Shown: positions 1 through 7,177, numbered from the stretch's first letter. The stretch is DNA of 7,188 nucleotides from an uncultured Eubacteriales bacterium (GCA_934481325.1 CAKSPL010000066.1:1-7188); one strand, 5' to 3'. A program made the numbers and translations. Notes: generated by a model from the letters alone, not told the origin.

Positions 1-63
1 AAGCTACGGTTTTCATCGCGCCTGCCAGCTGCCCGGAAATCCGAACCCCGCGCAGGCGTTTTT

Positions 64-85
<22 letters not shown>
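1..85 (-). CDS. atpG: ATP synthase gamma subunit, N-terminal fragment (partial)
   Basis: Only the first 28 codons are in the window; the gene continues past the left edge. Read on the minus strand from an ATG at 85-83, it begins M-A-G-I-E-Q-L-K-K-R-L-R and then has a G-A-M-K-T-V-A stretch. This matches the gamma-subunit start pattern (K-x-I-K-x-R-I ... I-T-x-A-M-K-M-V-A), the N-terminal helix that forms part of the rotating coiled-coil shaft inside the alpha3beta3 head. A GGAGAG ribosome binding site lies at 96-91, five bases before the ATG. The gene overlaps the 3' end of the upstream alpha-containing fusion by 22 bp in another frame, which is consistent with translational coupling. Position after alpha is the standard atp order. 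The call is firm for the family; nothing can be said about the rest of the gene. Confidence 0.9.
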
Positions 86-2295
<2,210 letters not shown>

Positions 2296-2301
2296 AATTT
2301 T

Positions 2302-2715
2302 TTAGGTCAGACGGGAGACAAACAGTACCGCCAGCCGCTCCGCCTCGGCAGAGACCTCTGCCGAGAGGGCTTCTTTTTCGTTTGCCAGCGTTTTCTCATA
2401 CCGTTCCCGCTCGTTTTGCTCCTCACACTCTGCTTTTGCCAGCAAATCGGCGGTGTTCTCCTGTTCCTGAACGATCATCCTTTCCGCATTGTTTTTTGCC
2501 TGAACGGATTCTTGTTGAAACGCCTCGCCGGCGGCTGCTTTTGCCGCGGCCTCCGCCTCCTCCCGCTCCTTGCGGTGCTTTCTCGCCGCTTCTACCCGTT
2601 CTTCCCGTGCGTCCGTCATCCGAAGCATCGGGTCAAACAACAGCTTTTTGAGAATCAGCACCAGCAAAAGAAAGCAGATGACCGTCCAGACCATTACAGA
2701 AACCTGTATGTTCAA
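2302..2715 (-). CDS. atpF: ATP synthase b subunit
   Basis: A 137-residue b subunit, one strand of the peripheral stalk that holds the F1 head against the rotor. Residues about 5-22 form one membrane helix, followed by the typical L-K-K-L-L-F-D-P turn (22-29) and R-E-E-R (37-40). A long alanine-, glutamate- and lysine-rich stretch to about 125 looks like a helical stalk. It is shorter than the usual 160 residues or so. The start is a TTG at 2715-2713: an AGGAGG at 2726-2721 stands five bases upstream, whereas the first in-frame ATG (Met8) is 26 bases away. The gene follows atpE with the Shine-Dalgarno overlapping the atpE stop. Its TAA stop is in the same frame as the next gene and six bases before that gene's ATG. 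With the b-like N-terminus of the fusion next door, a b/b' heterodimer as in cyanobacteria is plausible. Confidence 0.93.
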   Translation of the reverse strand: MNIQVSVMVWTVICFLLLVLILKKLLFDPMLRMTDAREERVEAARKHRKEREEAEAAAKAAAGEAFQQESVQAKNNAERMIVQEQENTADLLAKAECEEQNERERYEKTLANEKEALSAEVSAEAERLAVLFVSRLT

Positions 2716-2720
2716 GGCGA

Positions 2721-2726
2721 CCTCCT
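2721..2726 (-). promoter_or_regulatory. Ribosome binding site fixing the TTG start of atpF
   Basis: AGGAGG read on the minus strand from 2726 to 2721, five bases before TTG at 2715. It overlaps the TGA stop of atpE (2728-2726), so ribosomes finishing atpE are delivered to the atpF start. No other start codon lies at a usable distance. Confidence 0.8.
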
Positions 2727-2956
2727 CAGATCTTGGACACCAGCATAAAGGCGATCAGCAATCCGTAGATCGTCAGTGCTTCCATCAGTGCCATTGAGAT
2801 AATCAGCGAGGAACGGATGTCCTTTGCGGCATCGGGCTGGCGGGCAATGCTTTCCATTGCCGCTTTTGCGGTGATCCCCTGTGCAATTGCGGGGAAAATG
2901 GTGCTGAACGCCACCGCAATGGCGGCGGCAAGTGCAATCAGTGCTTCTCTTGTCAT
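2726..2956 (-). CDS. atpE: ATP synthase c subunit (rotor ring proteolipid)
   Basis: A 76-residue two-helix hairpin that forms the membrane rotor ring. Helix 1 spans about 4-28, the polar loop carries A-R-Q-P (38-41), and helix 2 spans about 50-74. The ion-binding carboxylate is Glu59 in M-E-A-L-T-I-Y-G, with Gln26 in helix 1 and Tyr64 as likely partners. That helix 2 motif is the one known from chloroplast and cyanobacterial c subunits, which carry protons. Sodium-type rings such as those of Ilyobacter and Acetobacterium have Ser or Thr directly after the Glu, where this protein has Ala60. I infer proton coupling. The start is the ATG at 2956, with AAGGAG at 2971-2966 nine bases upstream. It shares an ATGA overlap with the atpB stop, which indicates coupled translation. 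Frame extensions upstream of this ATG are only overlap with atpB. Confidence 0.95.
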   Translation of the reverse strand: MTREALIALAAAIAVAFSTIFPAIAQGITAKAAMESIARQPDAAKDIRSSLIISMALMEALTIYGLLIAFMLVSKI

Positions 2957-3690
2957 AACTGTGTACTCCTTTTCAATTTCTTTTTCTTTTCGGATTTCTT
3001 TTCGCGCGGCAATTTCACTTCTTCTTCGGTTGCCTCGTCCAGATAAATGGAAACCAACATCGTAAATACCACGGCTTGCAGGGCGCAGAACAGACACGAG
3101 AGTGCCATCATAATTACTGGCGCGCCGATGGGGAGAACGCCGTACAGCTCCTCCGTGACCGTCTCCTCACCGAACACGTTGCCGTAAAGCCGGAGGGCAA
3201 GCGAGGCGGGCTTGATAAATTCATCGAGCAGCAGGAGCGGCAGCATAAAGAATGCCGGGGTCACAAACCGTTTGAAATAATGCCCCACGCCGTTGCAAAG
3301 CCCCGCCACCTGCAAAAACACAAACGCGATGCCGCCCAAAGCCAGCCCGGTGGAGAGCGATGAGGTGGGTGCCTTGACGTAGTCGGTCATACCGACACCG
3401 GGGAGAAGCCCGGAATAGTTGGAAAGAATGATAAAGACGAACAGCGAGGCGAGAAACGGAAAATATTTTCTTGCCTTTTCCTTTCCGAGAATCCCGGAAA
3501 AGAAGTTATCCAGATATTCCACCCCGGTTTCCACGATGTTCTGAAATCTCCCCGGGCGTTCTTTCATATTTTTGGTGGCAAGGAGGGAAATGACCGCTAC
3601 CAGTGCCAGGATTCCCCACATTGCCACTACCTCACCCGTGACGTCAAGCACACCGAAAATACGGACGAGTACTCTTGATTTTTCACCCAT
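2953..3690 (-). CDS. atpB: ATP synthase a subunit
   Basis: A 245-residue polytopic membrane protein that forms the ion half-channels beside the c-ring. The essential arginine is R167 in the conserved P-A-S-L-A-L-R-L-Y-G-N (161-171), equivalent to E. coli aArg210. The last membrane helix carries Q205 and ends near S-I-Y-L (214-217). Hydrophobic segments lie near 20-38, 76-97, 115-135, 145-157 and 185-217. The F-P-F-L (77-80) and N-Y-S-G-L-L-P-G (91-98) blocks are typical of the family. The tail after 218 is strongly charged and lysine-rich (K-K-S-E-K-K-K-K), perhaps a cytoplasmic extension. The chosen start is the ATG at 3690, preceded by GGAGGTGA at 3703-3696, rather than an upstream in-frame ATG without a ribosome site. 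It overlaps the preceding gene by 8 bp and atpE by 4 bp. Confidence 0.96.
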   Translation of the reverse strand: MGEKSRVLVRIFGVLDVTGEVVAMWGILALVAVISLLATKNMKERPGRFQNIVETGVEYLDNFFSGILGKEKARKYFPFLASLFVFIILSNYSGLLPGVGMTDYVKAPTSSLSTGLALGGIAFVFLQVAGLCNGVGHYFKRFVTPAFFMLPLLLLDEFIKPASLALRLYGNVFGEETVTEELYGVLPIGAPVIMMALSCLFCALQAVVFTMLVSIYLDEATEEEVKLPREKKSEKKKKLKRSTQL

Positions 3691-4015
3691 TGTCCTCACC
3701 TCCAGACGGATGCTCTCTTTGCGGCTTTTGCAGTCTTGAGGCAAACTTCACAAGGCGGGCGGTGAAACAAATTGTGGATGCGGTGATGCCGAGAGCCGCA
3801 CCGATCAGAAGCGGCAACCGATCCCACGGCAGAACCGGGGCGAGAAAATAAACCGCCAGGAAGTAGCCGATCTGAATCAGGTTGCATACGATCGAAAACG
3901 CGGAAAACCGAGCGGGAGCGCGCCTGAGAATCTGTTTTGTAAGCAGATAGCAGACACCGCCGACCAGCACGCCGCAAAGGAACGCAAAAGCCGCGCCCCA
4001 CAGCCAAAATGTCAT
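3683..4015 (-). CDS. AtpI-like small membrane protein, first gene of the atp operon
   Basis: A 110-residue protein with three clear hydrophobic segments (about 3-26, 38-62 and 66-88), a basic R-R-A-P-A-R turn between the first two, and a hydrophilic C-terminus. I chose the ATG at 4015 because AAAGGAG lies at 4027-4021, five bases upstream. A longer frame to 4135 has no ribosome site and would start upstream of the predicted transcription start. It overlaps atpB by 8 bp and is the first gene behind the operon promoter, which is the position of atpI/uncI. That family consists of small, poorly conserved membrane proteins implicated in c-ring assembly or magnesium supply to the synthase. The identification rests on position, size and topology more than on sequence motifs, so the function is inferred. 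Confidence 0.7.
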   Translation of the reverse strand: MTFWLWGAAFAFLCGVLVGGVCYLLTKQILRRAPARFSAFSIVCNLIQIGYFLAVYFLAPVLPWDRLPLLIGAALGITASTICFTARLVKFASRLQKPQREHPSGGEDNG

Positions 4016-4051
4016 CGTTTCTCCTTTCCGCAACAATTTGCAAAAAGCATA

Positions 4052-4080
4052 CCGCACACCCGCCAACGGCAGAGGTGCGG
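4052..4080 (-). promoter_or_regulatory. Stem-loop in the atp operon leader
   Basis: Between the predicted transcription start (near 4093) and the first gene lies an inverted repeat. CCGCAC (4052-4057) pairs with GTGCGG (4075-4080), enclosing a smaller GCC/GGC stem (4062-4064 and 4068-4070) around a 3-base loop. It starts about 14 bases into the leader. There is no run of T after it, so it is not a terminator. A role in mRNA stability or translation control is possible but only inferred. Confidence 0.45.
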
Positions 4081-4099
4081 CACGCTCGAATTTTCTTAT

Positions 4100-4128
4100 A
4101 TTATAGCACGGGGCAGGCTTTTTGTAAA
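4100..4128 (-). promoter_or_regulatory. Promoter of the atp operon (sigma-A type)
   Basis: On the minus strand TTTACA (4128-4123) and TATAAT (4105-4100) are separated by exactly 17 bases, and the -10 box is preceded by TGC, an extended -10. The predicted start near 4093 leaves a leader of about 78 bases before the ATG at 4015. It is the only strong promoter seen between the regulator gene and the operon. Confidence 0.85.
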
Positions 4129-4146
4129 GCGACAAGTAAAAACTTT

Positions 4147-4177
4147 AAGTATATTTTTTTCTTATGAATATATACTT
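4147..4177. repeat. AT-rich inverted repeat downstream of the XRE gene
   Basis: AAGTATAT (4147-4154) and ATATACTT (4170-4177) form perfect 8-bp arms around a 15-base AT-rich centre. It lies just after the stop of the XRE gene, and a TTTTT run follows seven bases beyond the arm on the minus strand. It could be a weak terminator of that gene or a protein site upstream of the atp promoter. The stem is all AT except one pair, so termination would be inefficient. Confidence 0.35.
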
Positions 4178-4190
4178 CCCGCTTATGAAT
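4161..4190. repeat. Pair of 9-bp direct repeats, 21 bp apart
   Basis: CTTATGAAT occurs at 4161-4169 and again at 4182-4190. The offset of 21 bp is two helical turns, so both copies face the same side of the DNA. The second copy covers the stop codon of the XRE gene, and the pair ends about 33 bp upstream of the atp -35 box. This may be a binding site or chance. Confidence 0.4.
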
Positions 4191-4809
4191 CTTCTTTTCC
4201 GGTGTCCTCTGCCGCTTCCGGCTTTGCCCGGTATTTCAGGCGGGACCAGAAAACGATTGCAAGCTGCCCCGGCACCGCAAGGGTAAAAATCAGCCACGGG
4301 TTGTAGCCGAACGGCAGAAACGTCAGATAAACCGTGCCCAAAGCCGACCACATCAGGAGCGAAACGATGAGATAATTGCGCCGCTGATTGAACCACAGAC
4401 TGTTGAAAACCAGCCACACGATCATCGAAACCGGAATGGCATAAACAAACGCCAGCCACTGAAAATCCACCCCACCGGTGGAAAAATCCACCATCATAAA
4501 GCAAAAGGTGGCAATCAGCCAGACAAGGAGCAGGGCAATCCCCGTGATGAACCCGCGATTGATGAGCTTGGTGCGTTTTTTTCGCACCGTTTCCGGGTGT
4601 GTTTCCTCCACCAGATAGTTCAGCGTTACGCCGAACAGCTCTGCAATCTGCAACAGCACCGTCACGTCCGGGATGGATTCTCCCCGTTCCCATTTGGAAA
4701 TGGCTTTGTCGGAGTAATTCAGTTTTTCGGCAAATTCCAGCTGGGTCATTCCCGCCCCCTGGCGCAGTGCGGCAATGTTTCCCGCAATCACCGTTTTTAC
4801 ATCTTTCAT
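4183..4809 (-). CDS. XRE-family transcriptional regulator with membrane domain
   Basis: A 208-residue protein. Residues about 8-66 are a Cro/C1-type helix-turn-helix: M-T-Q-L-E-F-A-E-K-L, then S-D-K-A-I-S-K-W-E-R-G-E-S-I-P-D, the DNA-recognition signature of the family. After a basic linker (76-82) come four hydrophobic segments (about 86-107, 116-140, 145-165 and 169-189) and a short acidic tail, so the DNA-binding domain should be tethered at the inner face of the membrane. Such proteins are common in Clostridia; their signal and targets are mostly unknown. The start is the ATG at 4809, chosen because the HTH begins right after it and upstream sequence is promoter. The ribosome site is a weak purine run (AGAAGAAAG). 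It lies upstream of the atp operon on the same strand with its own promoter. Control of that operon, of itself or of divergent degV is possible but unproven. Confidence 0.88.
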   Translation of the reverse strand: MKDVKTVIAGNIAALRQGAGMTQLEFAEKLNYSDKAISKWERGESIPDVTVLLQIAELFGVTLNYLVEETHPETVRKKRTKLINRGFITGIALLLVWLIATFCFMMVDFSTGGVDFQWLAFVYAIPVSMIVWLVFNSLWFNQRRNYLIVSLLMWSALGTVYLTFLPFGYNPWLIFTLAVPGQLAIVFWSRLKYRAKPEAAEDTGKEDS

Positions 4810-4845
4810 AGGCTTTCTTCTCACCTGCCCGAAAAGTTTTTTTAC

Positions 4846-4874
4846 AGTATAGCACATCTGCGGCAAAAAATCAA
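4846..4874 (-). promoter_or_regulatory. Promoter of the XRE regulator gene
   Basis: Minus-strand TTGATT (4874-4869) and TATACT (4851-4846) have a 17-base spacer, and TGC precedes the -10 box. The predicted start near 4839 gives a leader of about 30 bases before the ATG at 4809. It diverges from the degV promoter. Confidence 0.8.
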
Positions 4875-4906
4875 GCGTTTTTTCATCACATTCTCGGGCT
4901 TCTACC

Positions 4907-4942
4907 CGCGGTAGAGTGCCAAAAGCGGCACTCTACACCGCG
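4907..4942. repeat. Large bulged inverted repeat between divergent promoters
   Basis: The left arm at 4907-4920 (CGCGGTAGAGTGCC) pairs with the right arm at 4927-4942 across a six-base centre, giving 14 base pairs with a two-base bulge (AC at 4937-4938). A short CTACC (4902-4906) just left of it can also pair with GGTAG (4910-4914), so two alternative folds exist. It lies outside both predicted transcripts, about 33 bp behind the XRE -35 box and 38 bp behind the degV -35 box. No T-run flanks it, so it is not a terminator. An operator or a dispersed palindromic repeat is the likeliest explanation. Confidence 0.6.
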
Positions 4943-4979
4943 TACCCCCAAAAGTATAGCCCGGAATACGAAAAGTAGG

Positions 4980-5009
4980 TTGATAAAATCCCGTCATTTG
5001 CATTAAAAT
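4980..5009 (+). promoter_or_regulatory. Probable degV promoter
   Basis: TTGATA (4980-4985) and TAAAAT (5004-5009) are spaced by 18 bases, each matching five of six consensus positions. There is no extended -10. The predicted start is near 5016, leaving a leader of about 49 bases. Confidence 0.6.
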
Positions 5010-5020
5010 AAGTGCAGTAG

Positions 5021-5041
5021 CGTGCCGGTGGGTCCGGCACG
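5021..5041 (+). promoter_or_regulatory. Perfect hairpin at the start of the degV leader
   Basis: CGTGCCGG (5021-5028) and CCGGCACG (5034-5041) make an 8-bp perfect GC-rich stem with loop TGGGT. It falls about five bases after the predicted transcription start and ends ten bases before the AAAGGAG ribosome site. It could protect the 5' end of the mRNA or act as a DNA operator near the start. Confidence 0.55.
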
Positions 5042-5064
5042 GAAAATCGGAAAGGAGAACCCAT

Positions 5065-5931
5065 ATGAACCCGTATGTGATTTTCACAGATTCCGGCTGT
5101 GATATTCTCCCTGCCCTGCTGACGAAATGGGGCGTACGTTATTGCAATCTTACCTTCAAATTCGATCACTCCGACAAGGAGTACACCTTTGAGGAGATTT
5201 CCCATAAAGAATTTTATGACAGAATGAGGGAAGGGCATCTTGTCAAAACCGCGGCGGTCAATTCCGAGGTTTTCCGCGAGGCGTTTGAGGAAGAACTGAG
5301 CGCGGGGAACGACATTCTGTATCTCGGGCTTTCCGGCGGGCTCAGCTCCACCTGCAAAACCGGGCAGGTCGTGGCGGAAGCACTGAAAGAAAAATACCCC
5401 GCCCGCAAAATCATCACCGTGGATACACTCAGTGCCTCGGCAGGGCTGGGACTGCTGATCTGGATGACCGTGCAGAAAAAAGAGAAGGGAGCCACCATCG
5501 AGGAGGCGGCGGAATTTGCCACTACAACGCGCGGCCATATCGCGCATTGGTTTACCGTGGACGATCTGATTTATCTCAAACGCGGCGGGCGGCTGAACTC
5601 CGCAATGACCTTTTTGGGCAGTGCGCTCGGAATCAAGCCCATTCTGCACGCCAGTGAGGAAGGAAAAGCCGTTAATGTGGCAAAGGTGCGGGGCAGGAAA
5701 AATGCGTTGCTTGCCCTTGCCGATAAATACGGAGAAACCGCCATTGATCCCACGGAAAACCCGGTATTTCTCACCCACGGGGATTGCCTGAAGGATGTGG
5801 AAATACTGAAAAACCTGTTGGTGGAACGCTACGGTGCAAAGGTGGGGATGGTTTCATATCACGGTGCGGTAACGGGTGCCTACGGCGGACCCGGCGTGAT
5901 CGGAATGTTCTTCCTTGCCAAGGAGCGGTGA
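5065..5931 (+). CDS. DegV family fatty acid-binding protein
   Basis: A 288-residue DegV-family protein, the usual length. Such proteins (FakB in Staphylococcus) bind one fatty acid and present it to the FakA kinase for phosphorylation and entry into phospholipid synthesis. Family blocks are visible: T-D-S-G-C-D at 8-13, L-G-L-S-G-G-L-S-S-T (87-96), T-V-D-T (118-121), D-L-I-Y-L-K-R-G-G-R-L (167-177), L-G-I-K-P-I-L (188-194) and a final G-G-P-G-V-I-G (274-280). Two positions differ from common family patterns: the T-S-Q-P type motif is T-A-A-V (62-65), and the H-T-G-P-G motif reads Y-G-G-P-G, with Tyr273 in place of the usual His. No signal peptide or membrane segment is seen, so it is cytosolic. 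AAAGGAG at 5051-5057 lies seven bases before the ATG. It is a single-gene unit ending at an intrinsic terminator. No kinase gene is nearby. Confidence 0.92.
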   Translation: MNPYVIFTDSGCDILPALLTKWGVRYCNLTFKFDHSDKEYTFEEISHKEFYDRMREGHLVKTAAVNSEVFREAFEEELSAGNDILYLGLSGGLSSTCKTGQVVAEALKEKYPARKIITVDTLSASAGLGLLIWMTVQKKEKGATIEEAAEFATTTRGHIAHWFTVDDLIYLKRGGRLNSAMTFLGSALGIKPILHASEEGKAVNVAKVRGRKNALLALADKYGETAIDPTENPVFLTHGDCLKDVEILKNLLVERYGAKVGMVSYHGAVTGAYGGPGVIGMFFLAKER

Positions 5932-5968
5932 GAGCCTGTTTTCTTTCCGGGAAAGCGTGCTTTTTGTG

Positions 5969-5997
5969 AAAAAGTCCCCACATATGGGGGCTTTTTT
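5969..5997 (+). terminator. Intrinsic terminator after degV
   Basis: A 12-bp stem (5969-5980 with 5985-5996, one G-T wobble) closes a four-base loop CATA, and the right arm runs into six T residues (5992-5997). It starts 38 bases after the degV stop. The A-run on the left arm gives a T-run on the minus strand too, so it could work in both directions. Confidence 0.9.
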
Positions 5998-6084
5998 GCA
6001 TTTTGCACTGCCGGATTTCCTCGCACCGCTCACTCTCGGCGCGGTTTTGCCGCGGGCGGAAGGGGACGTTTTTTGGAATTTTGC

Positions 6085-6113
6085 TTGATTGTCCCGTGCG
6101 GATGTGATACAAT
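6085..6113 (+). promoter_or_regulatory. Promoter of the TIR-domain gene
   Basis: TTGATT (6085-6090) and TACAAT (6108-6113) have a 17-base spacer, and TGA directly before the -10 box makes it an extended -10. The predicted start near 6120 gives a leader of about 24 bases to the ATG at 6144. Confidence 0.8.
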
Positions 6114-6143
6114 AGAGGAGAAAACAGCACGAAAGATTTCAGG

Positions 6144-6968
6144 ATGTACGAGATTTTTATTTCCTATAAGCATTCTGATGAGGAAGGAAACGTTACCAAG
6201 GACAGTAAAATCGCCGTGAAATTATACAACCTCCTGACCGAGAAGGGGTATCGCGTTTTCTGCGCCGAAAAGTCACTGAAAAATGCGGGCAGTTCCAGAT
6301 ATCAGAGCGATATTGAGGATGCACCGGATCAGGCAAAAATTATGGTAGTGGTGCTGACCAAGGCGGAATATGCAATGTCCCGGTGGGTAAAATATGAATG
6401 GGACGGCTTTTTCGGGGACATTCTTTCCAACGTAAAGCCGGACGGTAAGGTTTTTTCGCTGACCGACGGGGTTTCCATTCACGCGCTCCCGCGGTCCCTT
6501 CGGATGGTGCAGAATTTTTCGTACGCGGACGGTATGGAGGATCTGTTGGAGTTTATTGCGGCGGCGATGCCGCGGCAGTCGCAATCGGCGGTGTCCACTC
6601 CTGCGGCAGAGCCCTCCGGCTCGGATGCCCCCGATTTTTATATGATGGACAGCGAAAAAATCACGGCAGAGGATATTCAGGCGGTGCTGGATCTGGAAGC
6701 AAAGGTCTATGAAGAGGATACCGGACAGCAGTTGCAGGACTGCCTGCAATATTACCGTGCAAACCCGGATATTTACATATTCGTAAAGGATCGGAGAACC
6801 GATGAAATCGTTGCCAACGTCGACGTGGCACCCATATCGGATGAATGCTACGAAAAACTGCGTGCCGGGCATTTTTCGGATACCGATATTACGCCGGATA
6901 TGATTATGCCATACGATATGCCAGAAATTCTGCAAAATGTTCGGGATGAAAAAGGTGTGGGAAAGTGA
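6144..6968 (+). CDS. TIR-domain protein with disrupted C-terminal GNAT-like domain
   Basis: A 274-residue frame. Residues 1-142 are a TIR domain: Y-E-I-F-I-S-Y-K-H at 2-10, Y-R-V-F-C-A-E-K-S-L (36-45), M-V-V-V-L-T (67-72) and S-R-W-V-K-Y-E-W (79-86). Glu85 of the W-x-x-x-E pattern is the candidate NAD-cleaving residue. A Ser/Pro/Ala-rich linker (143-165) leads to a segment at 168-260 resembling the first half of a GNAT acetyltransferase (I-Y-I-F-V-K-D, E-I-V-A-N-V-D-V). After Pro260 the frame gives 14 unremarkable residues and stops, while the +1 frame continues as a GNAT tail. Bacterial TIR proteins often act in anti-phage defence by depleting NAD or signalling; here that is inference only. 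The ribosome site is weak (GAAAGA at 6131-6136), and GAGGAG at 6115-6120 is too far upstream. The TIR call is firm; the GNAT call is moderate. Confidence 0.8.
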   Translation: MYEIFISYKHSDEEGNVTKDSKIAVKLYNLLTEKGYRVFCAEKSLKNAGSSRYQSDIEDAPDQAKIMVVVLTKAEYAMSRWVKYEWDGFFGDILSNVKPDGKVFSLTDGVSIHALPRSLRMVQNFSYADGMEDLLEFIAAAMPRQSQSAVSTPAAEPSGSDAPDFYMMDSEKITAEDIQAVLDLEAKVYEEDTGQQLQDCLQYYRANPDIYIFVKDRRTDEIVANVDVAPISDECYEKLRAGHFSDTDITPDMIMPYDMPEILQNVRDEKGVGK

Positions 6969-7098
6969 CCGGCATTCCAAATTGTACGAGGTGTCGCTCA
7001 TCCCGCCGGAATTTCGCGTTTCCTCCAAGGCGACCAAACGGCTGTTTGAGTATTACAGCAAAAAGTATGAAGAAGTGAAGGATTTTTTGGAGGATTGA
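6922..7098 (+). pseudogene. Displaced C-terminal remnant of the TIR/GNAT gene in the +1 frame
   Basis: Starting at codon CAG 6922-6924 the +1 frame reads Q-K-F-C-K-M-F-G-M-K-K-V, a typical last-strand GNAT motif (F-x-x-x-x-G-F-x-x-V). It then reads L-Y-E-V-S-L-I-P-P-E-F and a charged helical tail, stopping with TGA at 7096-7098. It has no start codon or ribosome site suited to independent translation. The upstream frame keeps GNAT-like sequence to about 6923, yet the central acetyl-CoA motif is absent between the two. The simplest explanation is an internal deletion of some tens of codons that also shifted the frame, rather than a single-base slip. Confidence 0.6.
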
Positions 7099-7110
7099 GC
7101 GTTTTGCCGA

Positions 7111-7139
7111 AAGGGCGAGGAATTTTTTCCTTCGCTCTT
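7111..7139 (+). repeat. Hairpin between the TIR remnant and the next promoter
   Basis: The arms at 7111-7122 and 7127-7139 pair over 12 positions with one bulged T (7131) and one G-T wobble; the loop is TTTT. No T-run follows the right arm, which instead runs into the -35 box at 7138-7143. It may be a weak terminator of the TIR gene or an operator-like palindrome. Confidence 0.45.
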
Positions 7140-7167
7140 GACAGGCAGGCAATACCTGTGCTATAAT
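7138..7167 (+). promoter_or_regulatory. Strong promoter for a gene beyond the right edge
   Basis: A perfect TTGACA (7138-7143) and a perfect TATAAT (7162-7167) are separated by 18 bases, with TGC before the -10 box. The predicted start is near 7174. No coding sequence of the downstream gene can be recognised in the remaining bases. Confidence 0.85.
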
Positions 7168-7177
7168 GTGCAGGTAT
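7152..7177. promoter_or_regulatory. Inverted repeat around the -10 box, candidate operator
   Basis: ATACCTG (7152-7158) and CAGGTAT (7171-7177) are perfect 7-bp arms separated by 12 bases that contain the whole -10 box. The right arm covers the predicted transcription start. A dimeric repressor bound here would block RNA polymerase. The regulator is unknown and no candidate is adjacent. Confidence 0.55.

Noticed and set aside
4145..4855. A second minus-strand frame overlapping the XRE gene
   Set aside because: The overlapping frame has a textbook helix-turn-helix and membrane helices; this one has low-complexity residues and no motif.
4907..4942. Terminator between the XRE gene and degV
   Set aside because: No gene ends here on either strand and no T-run follows either arm.
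4933..5778. A 281-codon minus-strand open frame opposite degV
   Set aside because: degV has clear family motifs and a ribosome site; the antisense product has no recognisable domain and would run through the degV promoter.
6040..6054. Five-bp inverted repeat CGCGG/CCGCG in the degV-TIR gap
   Set aside because: Too short in GC-rich DNA to separate from chance. Apart from the degV terminator and the TIR promoter, I see nothing else in this 212-bp gap.
6954..6966. Single extra G in the GGG run (6959-6961) as the cause of the TIR frame loss
   Set aside because: The +1 frame already reads a GNAT motif (K-F-C-K-M-F-G-M-K-K-V) upstream of this run, so the frame must be lost earlier, near 6921, and a stretch is missing there.
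6273..7037. A 254-codon minus-strand frame opposite the TIR gene
   Set aside because: The TIR motifs and promoter belong to the plus strand; the antisense translation is Cys- and His-rich without domain features.
7111..7143. Intrinsic terminator after the TIR gene
   Set aside because: The stem is good but is followed by GACAGG rather than a T-run, and it overlaps a consensus -35 box.
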